This document shows positions 39,353 through 47,378 of a stretch of DNA of 50,222 nt, in pieces. A program made the translations under genes and the position numbers. Below the pieces are notes generated by a model that was given only the letters and a program-made list of their open reading frames with translations, did no database searches and was not told where the DNA came from. Source of the stretch: Solirubrobacteraceae bacterium (GTDB taxonomy: Bacteria > Actinomycetota > Thermoleophilia > Solirubrobacterales > Solirubrobacteraceae); the NCBI GenBank assembly GCA_016462625.1, contig JAEMSV010000019.1, forward strand, positions 1-50,222, in the 5' to 3' direction. Every line of letters starts with the position of its first letter. Position 1 is the first letter of the stretch.

Positions 39353-41335
39353 TCACCGCCGGACGGCCGGCGGCGGCTCCTCGCCCATCTCGATCGCGAG
39401 TCCTGCGGCGAGGGCGAGCAGCTCGGGGTGGTCCTGCGGCGTCCATTCGACGAGCAGGTCCTCCACCGCGCAGCGACGGGCGTCCGCCAGGGCGTCCACG
39501 GCCTCCGCTCCCCGCTCGGTGAGCCCGGCCGTGGCGTCGTCGCCGGTGACGTAGCCGGCGTCGCGCAGGCGGTTCAGGGCGAGCTGCAAGCGGTCAGGGT
39601 CGACATCGTGGGCCGCGGCGAGCGCCGCGGGATCGACCGTGCCGTCGCTCGCGGCGCGGGCCAGGAGGAAGCAGTCGGCCGGCAGGAGGTCGAGCTGCGC
39701 GCGCTCGGCGACGTTCTCCAGGAAGCGGACGACGCCCTTGCGCCCGAGCACGGCGCTCACCGCGCGGCCGACCTCGTGCAGCGAGTCCGTCTCGTGTGGG
39801 ATGGCGAAGGCCTCGGCGACGCCTGCCGTCTCCACGGTCTGGCGCAGCGGCTGCTCGCGCAGGAGCCAGGTCAGCCCGAAGGCGACCAGCGCGATCCCCG
39901 CACCGACGAGGAAGACGAGGTTGATCGTGTCGGTGAACGCGCTGATGTACGCATCACGGACGGCCGCGGGGAGCTGCGTGAGCGCGGCCGGGTCCACGCT
40001 CGCACCGGTGATCGCGGCGCCCCCGGAGGGGAGGCGGTCGGCCAGCAGGGTGCTCAGATGCGTCGAGAACACGGCGCCCAGCACCGCGGTGCCCAGCGAG
40101 CCGCCGATGGATCGGAAGAGCGAGGCGCCCGAGGTCGCGACGCCGAGGTCCTCGTAGGAGACCGAGTTCTGGGCGGCGAGGACGAGGACCTGCATGACGA
40201 GTCCCAGGCCAACGCCGAAGACGGCCATGTACAGGCCGGCGAGCAGCGTGCTCGTGTCCTCGTCGAGCTGGGCAAGCAGCACGAGCCCGATCGTGGCGAG
40301 CGCCGTGCCGATGATCGGGTAGATGCGGTACCGGCCCGTCCGGGAGATCGCGCGGCCCGCCAGGATCGACGCCGTCAGGAGCCCGGCCATCAGGGGCAGG
40401 AGGGCAAGCCCCGACTCGGTCGGGCTCAGTCCGCGCACGACCTGCTGGAACAGCGGGAGGTAGGTCAGGGCGCCGAACAGCGCGAAGCCGATGACGAACC
40501 CGATCGCGCTCGTGACCACGAACACCTGGTTGCGGATCAGGTGCGGCGGCAGGATCGGTTCGGCCGCGCGACGTTCGGCGAGGCAGAACGCGACGAGCGC
40601 TCCGATCGAGAGCGCCCCGAGCCCGACGATCGTCACCGATCCCCACTCGACCTGCCGCCCGCCGAGGGTGGTCAGGAGGACGAGCGAGCTGAGCGCCACG
40701 GCGAGCATGCCTGCGCCGAGGTAGTCGATCCTGTGCCGGACCCGCTCCCCGGCTGACGGCAGGGTGACGGCGAGCACCCCGAACGCGGCGATCCCGAGCG
40801 GGAGGTTCACGTAGAAGATCCAGCGCCACGAGAGGTGGGACGTCAGGAACCCGCCGAGCAGCGGCCCCGCGATGCTCGACACGCCGAACACGGCGCCGAA
40901 CAGGCCCATGTACCTCCCGCGTTCCCGCGGCGGGACGACGTCGCCGATCGCCGCCTGCGCGCTGACCATGAGCCCGCCGCCGCCGAGCCCCTGGATCCCG
41001 CGGAAGATGATGAGCTCCGTCATCCCGTTTGCCTGTCCACACAGCGCGGAGCCCAGAAGGAAGATCACCAGCGACGCCTGAAGGACGATCTTTCGGCCGT
41101 ACTGGTCGCCGAGCTTGCCGTAGAGCGGGGTGACGACGGTGACGGCGAGGAGGTAGGAGGTCACGACCCAGGAGATGTGCTCGAGGCCGCCGAGGTCGCC
41201 GACGATCGTCGGCAGGGCGGTCGAGACGATGGTCTGGTCGAGCGACGCCAGCAGCATCACCAGCATCAGCCCGGAGATGACGACGAGGATCCGGCGGCGA
41301 TCGGTCTCCGGCGGCGCAGGCGAGACGGCGGCCAT
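39353..41335 (-). CDS. DHA2-type MFS exporter with C-terminal winged-helix-like domain
   Basis: The 660-residue protein starts with a 14-helix drug:H+ antiporter-2 transporter: LASLDQTIVSTALPTIVGDL in TM1, WVVTSYLLAVTVVTPLYGKL, then GKLGDQYGRK as motif A. The last ~150 residues are cytoplasmic and resemble a MarR winged helix: LDLLPADCFLLARAASDG, then RLQLALNRLRDAGYVTGDD, LTERGAEAVDAL and VEWTPQDHPELLALAAGL. Such tails might let the exporter sense its substrate or bind DNA; unproven. I chose ATG 41335 close to the first helix; an ATG at 41389 is also in frame. Confidence 0.88.
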   Translation of the reverse strand: MAAVSPAPPETDRRRILVVISGLMLVMLLASLDQTIVSTALPTIVGDLGGLEHISWVVTSYLLAVTVVTPLYGKLGDQYGRKIVLQASLVIFLLGSALCGQANGMTELIIFRGIQGLGGGGLMVSAQAAIGDVVPPRERGRYMGLFGAVFGVSSIAGPLLGGFLTSHLSWRWIFYVNLPLGIAAFGVLAVTLPSAGERVRHRIDYLGAGMLAVALSSLVLLTTLGGRQVEWGSVTIVGLGALSIGALVAFCLAERRAAEPILPPHLIRNQVFVVTSAIGFVIGFALFGALTYLPLFQQVVRGLSPTESGLALLPLMAGLLTASILAGRAISRTGRYRIYPIIGTALATIGLVLLAQLDEDTSTLLAGLYMAVFGVGLGLVMQVLVLAAQNSVSYEDLGVATSGASLFRSIGGSLGTAVLGAVFSTHLSTLLADRLPSGGAAITGASVDPAALTQLPAAVRDAYISAFTDTINLVFLVGAGIALVAFGLTWLLREQPLRQTVETAGVAEAFAIPHETDSLHEVGRAVSAVLGRKGVVRFLENVAERAQLDLLPADCFLLARAASDGTVDPAALAAAHDVDPDRLQLALNRLRDAGYVTGDDATAGLTERGAEAVDALADARRCAVEDLLVEWTPQDHPELLALAAGLAIEMGEEPPPAVRR

Positions 41336-41389
41336 CACGGAGAGGATCGCGGATGCCGATCTGGCGCGCGGCGGTTGCGCGTGCGGCAT

Positions 41390-41395
41390 TAGGGT
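41390..41395 (+). promoter_or_regulatory. -10 box (TAGGGT) for the GST gene
   Basis: TAGGGT ends 6 nt before the ATG at 41402 with no Shine-Dalgarno, in the divergent gap with the MFS gene. Confidence 0.5.
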
Positions 41396-41401
41396 GGCGG
41401 C

Positions 41402-42142
41402 ATGTCCCAGCCCGAGATCGTCCTGCACGTCCTTCCGCCGTCGCATCCGTGCGCGACCGTCGAGGCGGCATTGCGATTCAAGGACCTCGATTTCGAGCGG
41501 ATCGAGATGCCGTACGGCAAGCACGTGGAGCTCATGGCCGAGATCTACGGCGAGGGCAACACGACCGTGCCCGGCGCCGTCATCGACGGCGAGCCCGTGC
41601 ACGGATCCGTCTCGATCCTCGAGCGGCTCGAGCAGATCGCGCCGGATCCAAGCCTGTATCCGGCCGATCTCGCCGAGCGCGTGTCCGAGGCCGAGCGCTG
41701 GGGCGACGGACTGCTGCAGGATCTGGGCCGCCGCCTGTCGTGGGGAGCGCTGCACTTCCGGCCCGAGTCGATGGGCACCATGGCTCCCGGCGGCGCCGCG
41801 CTGGACCCGGCCGGGACCGACTTCGCGATCCGGTTCATCCGAGCCAGCTGGAAGTACCACAACATCACCGCGGTCCAGCTCGCGGAGGATCTCCAGGCGC
41901 TGCCCGGGCTCCTGGATCACATCGACGGCTTGATCGCCGACGGCGTCCTCGGGCGCGACGAGCCCACTGCGGCGGATCTCCAGATCGCCGCCACCCTGGC
42001 CGTCTTCCACACGATCGGCGACCTGCGACCGCTTCTGGCGGATCGGTCGGCCGGCGAGCTCGCGACGAAGTGGTTCGACGAGCGCCCCGGGCTGGTCCCC
42101 GCCGGTGCGTTCCCAGCGGGCTGGGTCCCGCAGCCGGCCTGA
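41402..42142 (+). CDS. Glutathione S-transferase-like protein
   Basis: The 246-residue protein has a thioredoxin-like N-terminal domain (LHVLPPSHPCATVEAALRFK, then GNTTVPGAVIDGEPVHGSVS with the cis-Pro and the Ser of the GST G-site) and a helical C-terminal domain. GSTs conjugate or reduce small molecules; actinobacteria often lack glutathione, so the thiol partner may differ. Divergent from the MFS exporter, which hints at a joint detoxification role. Its stop is 1 bp from the convergent LuxR stop. Confidence 0.82.
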   Translation: MSQPEIVLHVLPPSHPCATVEAALRFKDLDFERIEMPYGKHVELMAEIYGEGNTTVPGAVIDGEPVHGSVSILERLEQIAPDPSLYPADLAERVSEAERWGDGLLQDLGRRLSWGALHFRPESMGTMAPGGAALDPAGTDFAIRFIRASWKYHNITAVQLAEDLQALPGLLDHIDGLIADGVLGRDEPTAADLQIAATLAVFHTIGDLRPLLADRSAGELATKWFDERPGLVPAGAFPAGWVPQPA

Positions 42143-42143
42143 C

Positions 42144-42944
42144 CTACTCGGGCTGGCGGTAGCCGTCGAGGCTCGCCCACGCGCGGGCGACGGCCTCGGT
42201 GCGCGTGCGCACGCCGAGCTTCGTGCGGATGCGCTCGCCGTGCTTGTGGACGGTCCGCGGGCTGATCTCCAGGTGGACCGCGACCTCCTGCGTGGACGCC
42301 CCGGCCATGAGCGCCTGCAGCACGTCGGCCTCGCGGACCGTCAGCCCGAGGGCCATGAGCGACTCGCGGGTGGCGAGGTCACCGGCGGCGGGCCGGGGGG
42401 ACGACCCGTTGCGGGGCGCCGCGCCGTGGCGCTGAGCGTTGCGCCAGGCCTGGATGAGGTGCGGGCGTGAGATGTCGAGGATCTCGCGGTCGCGCTGCGT
42501 GAAGTCCGGCCGGTACCGGCTCAGCGCGATCCCGATCGTGATCTCAGGGGGAGACGGCAGCGACATGGCGATCTGGTGCTCGACGCGCATCGGCCCGTAC
42601 ACGTGCTGGTAGAGCTCGAGTGCGTGGAACTGCCGCCGGGTGACGAAGTCCGAGATCCGGTACGCCCTGCCGTCCCGGGTCCGCTGGTAGTACTCGAGGA
42701 TCGGGTTCTGCAGGGCGTAGCGGTCCCATTCGGCGAACAGGTGGGCCGCCGGCTGCGGGTCCATGATCGCCGAGAAGATCTCGCCCTCCGCGCCGATCTC
42801 GTTGTACGAGATCCAGTCGCAGGGGATGAGCGCCTTGATGGCGGGCAGGAGCGCCGAGCGGAACTGCTCGAGCGTCTCGGCGTGGTGCACCTCCCCGACG
42901 AGGTCGAGGACGGCGCGCAGATCTCGCGCTGACAGGGTGGCCAT
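42144..42944 (-). CDS. LuxR-family transcriptional regulator
   Basis: The 266-residue protein has an N-terminal sensor-like domain (EQFRSALLPAIKALIPCDWI and FSRYR-type segments, GAF-like) and a C-terminal LuxR helix-turn-helix (LTVREADVLQALMAGASTQE followed by VAVHLEISPRTVHKHGERIR). No receiver Asp domain is apparent, so it is probably a ligand-type or orphan regulator. The start MATLSAR at 42944 was chosen over 42998, which would overlap the ligD start; TACGCT lies 10 nt upstream. Divergent from ligD. Confidence 0.85.
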   Translation of the reverse strand: MATLSARDLRAVLDLVGEVHHAETLEQFRSALLPAIKALIPCDWISYNEIGAEGEIFSAIMDPQPAAHLFAEWDRYALQNPILEYYQRTRDGRAYRISDFVTRRQFHALELYQHVYGPMRVEHQIAMSLPSPPEITIGIALSRYRPDFTQRDREILDISRPHLIQAWRNAQRHGAAPRNGSSPRPAAGDLATRESLMALGLTVREADVLQALMAGASTQEVAVHLEISPRTVHKHGERIRTKLGVRTRTEAVARAWASLDGYRQPE

Positions 42945-42954
42945 TTCGGTCTTC

Positions 42955-42960
42955 AGCGTA
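42955..42960 (-). promoter_or_regulatory. -10 box (TACGCT) for the LuxR gene
   Basis: TACGCT on the minus strand lies 10 nt before the LuxR ATG, divergent to the ligD box at 42984-42989. Confidence 0.35.
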
Positions 42961-42983
42961 TGCACGCGACCCGACGGGGCGAC

Positions 42984-42989
42984 TACCGT
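42984..42989 (+). promoter_or_regulatory. -10 box (TACCGT) for ligD
   Basis: TACCGT ends 8 nt before the ligD ATG at 42998, with no Shine-Dalgarno. Probably leaderless. Confidence 0.45.
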
Positions 42990-42997
42990 TCGCGGCA

Positions 42998-45367
42998 ATG
43001 GCCAAGTCCGACCGCCTCGAGCCGTACCGCGGCAAGCGCGACGCGGGCGCGACGCCCGAGCCCGATGGAACCCCGCCGGCGACCGATGGGCACGACGGCG
43101 AGCCGCGGTTCGTCGTGCAGGAGCACCACGCCACGCGCCTGCACTGGGACCTGCGTCTCGAGCACGATGGGGTCCTCCTGTCGTGGGCCTTGCCCAACGG
43201 CGTCCCGGCGACGCCGAAGGAGAACCGTCTCGCGGTGCGCACGGAGGACCACCCGCTCGAGTACCTCGAGTTCCACGGGGAGATCCCCGAGGGCCAGTAC
43301 GGGGCCGGGACGATGACGATCTACGACCAGGGCACGTTCGAGGCCCACAAGATCGACGACGACAAGGTCGAGATCACGTTCCACGGCGAGCGGCTGGACG
43401 GTCGCTACGGGCTGTTCCCGCTCAAGCGCGATGGCGGGCCGCGGCACGAGTGGATGATCCACCGGATGGACCCGCCGGCCGACGCCGAGCGGGCACCGAT
43501 GCCGCAGAAGCTCGCGCCGATGCTGGCCAAGCCGGGAACCCTGCCCCCCGACGCGGAGAAGTGGGCCTACGAGGTCAAGTGGGATGGCGTGCGCGCGCTC
43601 GCCTACGGCCAGCCCGGCCGGCTGACGCTGCACAGTCGCAACCAGCTCGACATCACCGGCGGCTACCCCGAGCTGCGGGCGCTGCGCAACGCGCTGGGCC
43701 ATCACGAGGTGATCCTCGACGGCGAGATCGTGGCGTTCGACGCCGAGGGCAAGCCGAGCTTCGAGCGCCTGCAGAAGCGGATGCACGTCCGCGGCGACGC
43801 GCAGGTCCGGCGACTCATGAAGGACGTCCCGGTCGTCTACGTGCTCTTCGACCTGCTGTGGCTCGACGGGCACTCGCTGATGGAGCGCTCATACGACGAG
43901 CGGCGCGCGGCGCTCGAGGGGCTCGGGCTGCAGAGCCGGCACTGGCAGACGCTGGAGCCCGTCGAGGACGGCGAGGCCCTTCTGGCCGCGACCCGCGAGC
44001 AGGGGCTCGAAGGCATCGTCGCCAAGCGGCGGGACTTCCGGTACGAGGCCGGCAGGCGCTCGGCGAGCTGGATCAAGATCACGAACCTCCAGCGCGAGGA
44101 CGTCGTCATCGCCGGCTGGCTGCCAGGGGAGGGGCGCCGCAGCAAGGGCATCGGCTCGCTGGTCGTGGCCGTCGAGGGGGACGGCGGGCACCTGCGCTAC
44201 GCCGGCCGCGTCGGGACGGGCTTCACCGAGGCGGAGCTCGACCGGCTGACCAAGCAGCTCTCCGAGCTGCAGACCGACCAGGGCGCGATCGAGGACGAGC
44301 GCATCCCCAAGGAGGTCACCTGGGTCCGGCCAGAGCTGACCGCCGCGGTCGAGTTCCGGCACTGGACCAAGGACGGGGTGCTGCGCGCGCCGTCCTACAA
44401 GGGACTGCGTCCCGACGCGTCGCCGACGGCCGGGATCCTCGACGTGGGCCGGCCGGTGCGCAACGGGGTCGAGGTCCAGGTCGAGGACCACACCCTGAAG
44501 ATCACCAACCTTGACAAGGTGCTCTATCCCGCCGCGGGCTTCGCCAAGCGCGACGTGATCGCGTATCTCGTCGACGTGGCGCCGGTCCTGCTGCCGCATC
44601 TGGAAGGCCGGCCGCTGACGCGCAAGCGCTATCCCGACGGGGTCGACGGCAAGGCGTTCTTCGAGAAGAACGCGCCCTCGCACACCCCCGACTGGGTCCG
44701 CACGTTCGCCGTGCCCGGCGGGCGTGAGGGGACGGTGACCTATGTCGTCGCCGACGACCTGCCGACTCTTGTCTGGCTGGGAAACCTCGCGGCGCTGGAG
44801 CTCCACACCGCGCTGCACCGCGCGGACTCGCCGGATCATCCCGACAGCCTCGTCTTCGACCTCGACCCCGGTCCGCCGGCCACGATCGTCGAGTGCTGTC
44901 AGGTCGCGATGCTGCTGCACGGCATGCTCGAGGGGCTGGGTCTGCGGACCGTCGCCAAGACCTCGGGGAGCAAGGGCCTGCAGGTCTACCTGCCGTTGAA
45001 CGCGGGCGAGGCGACGTACGACCAGACCAAGACGCTCGCCCGCACGATCGCCGAGGTGCTCGAACAGGCCGAGCCCGACCTCGTCGTCTCTCGGATGACG
45101 AAGTCGCTGCGGCCCGGCAAGGTCCTCATCGACTGGAGCCAGAACGACCGCAACAAGACGACGGTCAACGTCTACTCGCTGCGGGCGCGCGAGCAGCCGA
45201 CCGTGTCGACGCCGGTGACCTGGGACGAGGTTCGCGCCTGCGCTGAGGCCGGCGATCCCGAGCTCCTGGTGTTCACCGCCCGCGACGTGCTCGCCCGCGT
45301 CGCCGAGCAGGGCGACCTGTTCGCGGACGTGCGCTCGCTCGTCCAAGCGGTACCGTCTTTGTCCTGA
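42998..45367 (+). CDS. ligD: ATP-dependent DNA ligase D (PE-LIG-POL)
   Basis: LigD repairs double-strand breaks by non-homologous end joining with Ku. The 789-residue protein has a 3'-phosphoesterase domain (about 30-160, with HHATRLHWDLRLE at 43-55), an ATP ligase domain (adenylated Lys194 in EVKWDGVRA) and a primase-polymerase domain (about 500-780, catalytic DLDPG at 621-625). The order PE-LIG-POL is that of Pseudomonas, not of mycobacteria (POL-PE-LIG). No ku gene is in the window. The stop directly precedes the ATG of the next gene. Confidence 0.95.
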   Translation: MAKSDRLEPYRGKRDAGATPEPDGTPPATDGHDGEPRFVVQEHHATRLHWDLRLEHDGVLLSWALPNGVPATPKENRLAVRTEDHPLEYLEFHGEIPEGQYGAGTMTIYDQGTFEAHKIDDDKVEITFHGERLDGRYGLFPLKRDGGPRHEWMIHRMDPPADAERAPMPQKLAPMLAKPGTLPPDAEKWAYEVKWDGVRALAYGQPGRLTLHSRNQLDITGGYPELRALRNALGHHEVILDGEIVAFDAEGKPSFERLQKRMHVRGDAQVRRLMKDVPVVYVLFDLLWLDGHSLMERSYDERRAALEGLGLQSRHWQTLEPVEDGEALLAATREQGLEGIVAKRRDFRYEAGRRSASWIKITNLQREDVVIAGWLPGEGRRSKGIGSLVVAVEGDGGHLRYAGRVGTGFTEAELDRLTKQLSELQTDQGAIEDERIPKEVTWVRPELTAAVEFRHWTKDGVLRAPSYKGLRPDASPTAGILDVGRPVRNGVEVQVEDHTLKITNLDKVLYPAAGFAKRDVIAYLVDVAPVLLPHLEGRPLTRKRYPDGVDGKAFFEKNAPSHTPDWVRTFAVPGGREGTVTYVVADDLPTLVWLGNLAALELHTALHRADSPDHPDSLVFDLDPGPPATIVECCQVAMLLHGMLEGLGLRTVAKTSGSKGLQVYLPLNAGEATYDQTKTLARTIAEVLEQAEPDLVVSRMTKSLRPGKVLIDWSQNDRNKTTVNVYSLRAREQPTVSTPVTWDEVRACAEAGDPELLVFTARDVLARVAEQGDLFADVRSLVQAVPSLS

Positions 45368-46447
45368 ATGCAGGGGAGACGGGGTTGGATCGGCGTGGTG
45401 TGCGGCGCCGTGCTGCTTGCGTGTGCCGGGACCGCGACTGCCGCGGTGCCCGCCGGCTGGCTCGGCGCGGCGGTGGGTGAGGACCTGCCCGCGCGCCCGC
45501 TCCTGCTGGACCGCGAGTTCGCGCTCATGGCCCGCTCCGGCGCGCACACGACGCGCCTGACCATCGACTGGAACGTCGCGCAGCCAGCGGCCGACTGGCC
45601 GGCGTCGCTGGTTGCCACCGACGCGATCGTCCTCGCCGCGGCGCGCAGCGGCGTGACGGTGCTGCCGACCGTCGTCGGCGCACCCAGCTGGGCCAGCGAC
45701 GACCCCCCGACCGGCACCTACGTTCTGCGGCCGCGCGACCCCGCGCAGTATGCGGCCTTCGTGACCACGCTCATCGCCCGCTACGGCCCTGCAGGCACGC
45801 TGTGGACGGAGCACCGCGACGTGCGGCCGCGGCCGATCAGGGCATGGCAGGTCTGGAACGAGCCGAACCTCACGCGCTACTGGCGCACCAACTGGGTGTC
45901 TGGCTACACCGCGCTGCTCGAGGCCGCCCACGCGGCGATCAAGGCGGCCGATCCTGGCGCGCAGGTCGTGCTCGCTGGGCTGCCGAACTACTCGTGGCTG
46001 GGACTGCAGGCGCTCTACCGGCGTGGCGCGGGGCGGTTCTTCGACGTCGTGGCCGTCCATCCGTACACCAAGCGGCTGACCTCGCTGATGGACATCGTCG
46101 AGGCGAACCGGCGGGTGATGCGCGCGAACGGTGACCGCGAGGCCGAGCTGTGGATCACCGAGCTGTCGTGGCCCGCCGCGAAGGGCCGCGCCCGGGACCT
46201 GGGGTTCAACGTCACCGCCGCCGAGCAGCGCCGGCTGCTGCGCGCGGGCGTGCGGGAGCTCGCAGCGCGGCGGCGATCGCTGCGGATCGGGCGGGTCCTC
46301 TGGTACTCCTGGCTCTCCCGCGGGAGCGGCACCACGGATCCGTTCGCCTACTCGGGCCTGCGCTGGCTCACGCCATCGGGCGGTGTGCGGTCGACCCCCG
46401 GGTACGACGCTTTCCGAGATGTGGCCAGAGAGATCGGCGCCCGCTGA
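45368..46447 (+). CDS. Secreted glycoside hydrolase-like protein (clan GH-A)
   Basis: The 359-residue protein has a signal peptide (GVVCGAVLLACAGTATAAV, cleavage near residue 26). A TIM-barrel of clan GH-A type follows: acid/base Glu165 in WQVWNEPNL and nucleophile Glu265 in LWITELSW, with VVAVHPYTK between. The pattern fits GH39/GH5-like enzymes; the polysaccharide is unknown. It abuts ligD at the same strand with no gap, so it may share the transcript despite unrelated function. Start ATG 45368. Confidence 0.83.
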   Translation: MQGRRGWIGVVCGAVLLACAGTATAAVPAGWLGAAVGEDLPARPLLLDREFALMARSGAHTTRLTIDWNVAQPAADWPASLVATDAIVLAAARSGVTVLPTVVGAPSWASDDPPTGTYVLRPRDPAQYAAFVTTLIARYGPAGTLWTEHRDVRPRPIRAWQVWNEPNLTRYWRTNWVSGYTALLEAAHAAIKAADPGAQVVLAGLPNYSWLGLQALYRRGAGRFFDVVAVHPYTKRLTSLMDIVEANRRVMRANGDREAELWITELSWPAAKGRARDLGFNVTAAEQRRLLRAGVRELAARRRSLRIGRVLWYSWLSRGSGTTDPFAYSGLRWLTPSGGVRSTPGYDAFRDVAREIGAR

Positions 46448-46472
46448 CAGCGGCCGTCGCGGTCGCTACCCT
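46444..46472 (+). promoter_or_regulatory. Strong promoter for the candidate RNA
   Basis: CTGACA (46444-46449) and TACCCT (46467-46472) are separated by 17 nt, the best -35/-10 pair I see in the window. It predicts transcription from about 46478-46480, into a stretch with no coding region. Confidence 0.6.
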
Positions 46473-46477
46473 TCTGC

Positions 46478-46671
46478 ATCCGGCGGATCGCCCACTTGGC
46501 CGTGACCCCGCTTCGGCGGAGTCGACCGGGTAACGCGCCGGCCTTCGGGTCGGTGGCCTGCCCTGGTGGTCAGGAGTGTCAGATGCCCAGGCAGACACTC
46601 AGTCCTGGGATGTATGTAGTCAGTGGTGATCGAGTTCGGGCGGTACCGGGCGGGCCTTAGAGTCCGCCCGG
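46478..46671 (+). ncRNA. Candidate structured small RNA of ~194 nt, unknown family
   Basis: This non-coding gap folds into consecutive hairpins: 46504-46523 (CCGC-TTCG-GCGG, extended by GAC/GTC), 46538-46553 (CCGGCC-TTCG-GGTCGG), 46571-46607 (CAGGAGTGTC/GACAC..TCCTG, with an alternative perfect GAGTGTC/GACACTC), and 46646-46671 (CCGGGCGG/CCGCCCGG). Two UUCG tetraloops are typical of selected RNA. It does not match tRNA, tmRNA, SRP RNA or riboswitch cores that I know. It could be a 6S-like RNA, or a leader of the DUF3817 gene. Confidence 0.5.
46646..46671 (+). terminator. GC-rich terminator hairpin
   Basis: CCGGGCGG - 10 nt - CCGCCCGG is a perfect 8-bp stem followed by CCGCTTTAA, a short T stretch. 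It would end the candidate RNA before the DUF3817 promoter. Confidence 0.45.
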
Positions 46672-46695
46672 CCGCTTTAACCGATGGGTCCGCAC

Positions 46696-46701
46696 TAGGG
46701 T
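46696..46701 (+). promoter_or_regulatory. -10 box (TAGGGT) for the DUF3817 gene
   Basis: TAGGGT ends 7 nt before the ATG at 46709. A separate start here argues that the candidate RNA upstream is its own unit. Confidence 0.45.
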
Positions 46702-46708
46702 TCCGGGC

Positions 46709-47026
46709 ATGTCCCAGCCGCTCCCAGAGGCCGCACGCCGGCCGCTGAACATCGCACTCGTCGTCGGTATCGCCGACGCGCTGCTGCTCGTCGTCCTCGT
46801 GTACTTCTCCCGCTGGGGCGTCGACAACGAGTCCGTCGTCTCGCTCCTCGGGCCCATCCACGGCTTCGGCTTTCTGGTCCTGCTCTACCTCACCGGCAAG
46901 GGCGCGGCGGAGAAGCTGTGGACCTGGTGGTTCCCGGTCGCCGTCCTCGTGACGGGCGGGCCGCTCGGGACGATCGTCGGGGACCTCATCCTCCGTCGCC
47001 GGCTGCCGGATGGCGTCGCGGCCTGA
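46709..47026 (+). CDS. DUF3817-family small membrane protein
   Basis: The 105-residue protein has three hydrophobic segments (about 14-34, 46-63, 75-93) and the DUF3817 signature LGPIHGFGFLVLLYL. The biochemical role of the family is unknown. It overlaps the next gene by 17 bp, so the two are probably translated together. Confidence 0.85.
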   Translation: MSQPLPEAARRPLNIALVVGIADALLLVVLVYFSRWGVDNESVVSLLGPIHGFGFLVLLYLTGKGAAEKLWTWWFPVAVLVTGGPLGTIVGDLILRRRLPDGVAA

Positions 47027-47378
47027 CGCCGAGCTCGACGACCTGCCGCTCGCGCTCCCGCCGGGCGCGCGCCAGGTCCTGCTCGCGCCGGGCGGCCTGG
47101 TCCGGGCGCTTGCCGCGGCCGACGACGACCCCGAGCGCCAGTGGATGCTCCGGCTCCCGCGGGCGGTCCGCCGGTCGTTCGTCGCCGAGGTCATCGATGC
47201 CGGAGCAGGGCGTCGCGGGCAGGAGCGGTGGCTGCTCAGCCAGAGTGACGAGGTCTGCCGGTCATACGCCGACGACGTGCTGGCCCGCACGCCGGGCGGC
47301 GATCCCGCGGAGGCGTGGCTGCTGCGCCAGCCGCTGTCGGTGCGCGCGTCGTTCATCCGTGAGGTCCTGACCAACTGA
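47010..47378 (+). CDS. Small protein with three 29-residue repeats
   Basis: The 122-residue soluble protein contains three copies of a W-[ML]-L-x-x-x-x-x-V-x-x-S-[FY]-x-x-x-V-[IL] pattern, with tryptophans at exactly 29-residue intervals: Trp45, Trp74, Trp103 (WMLRLPRAVRRSFVAEV, WLLSQSDEVCRSYADDV, WLLRQPLSVRASFIREV). Repeats of two helices are likely. I do not recognise the family. It overlaps DUF3817 upstream and the amidohydrolase downstream (TGATG), so all three are coupled. Confidence 0.72.
   Translation: MASRPDAELDDLPLALPPGARQVLLAPGGLVRALAAADDDPERQWMLRLPRAVRRSFVAEVIDAGAGRRGQERWLLSQSDEVCRSYADDVLARTPGGDPAEAWLLRQPLSVRASFIREVLTN

Noticed and set aside
46478..46671. tRNA, tmRNA, SRP RNA or c-di-GMP riboswitch
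   Set aside because: No cloverleaf, no GGTTCGA-type T arm with acceptor, no SRP GGAAG tetraloop core and no GEMM core could be found.
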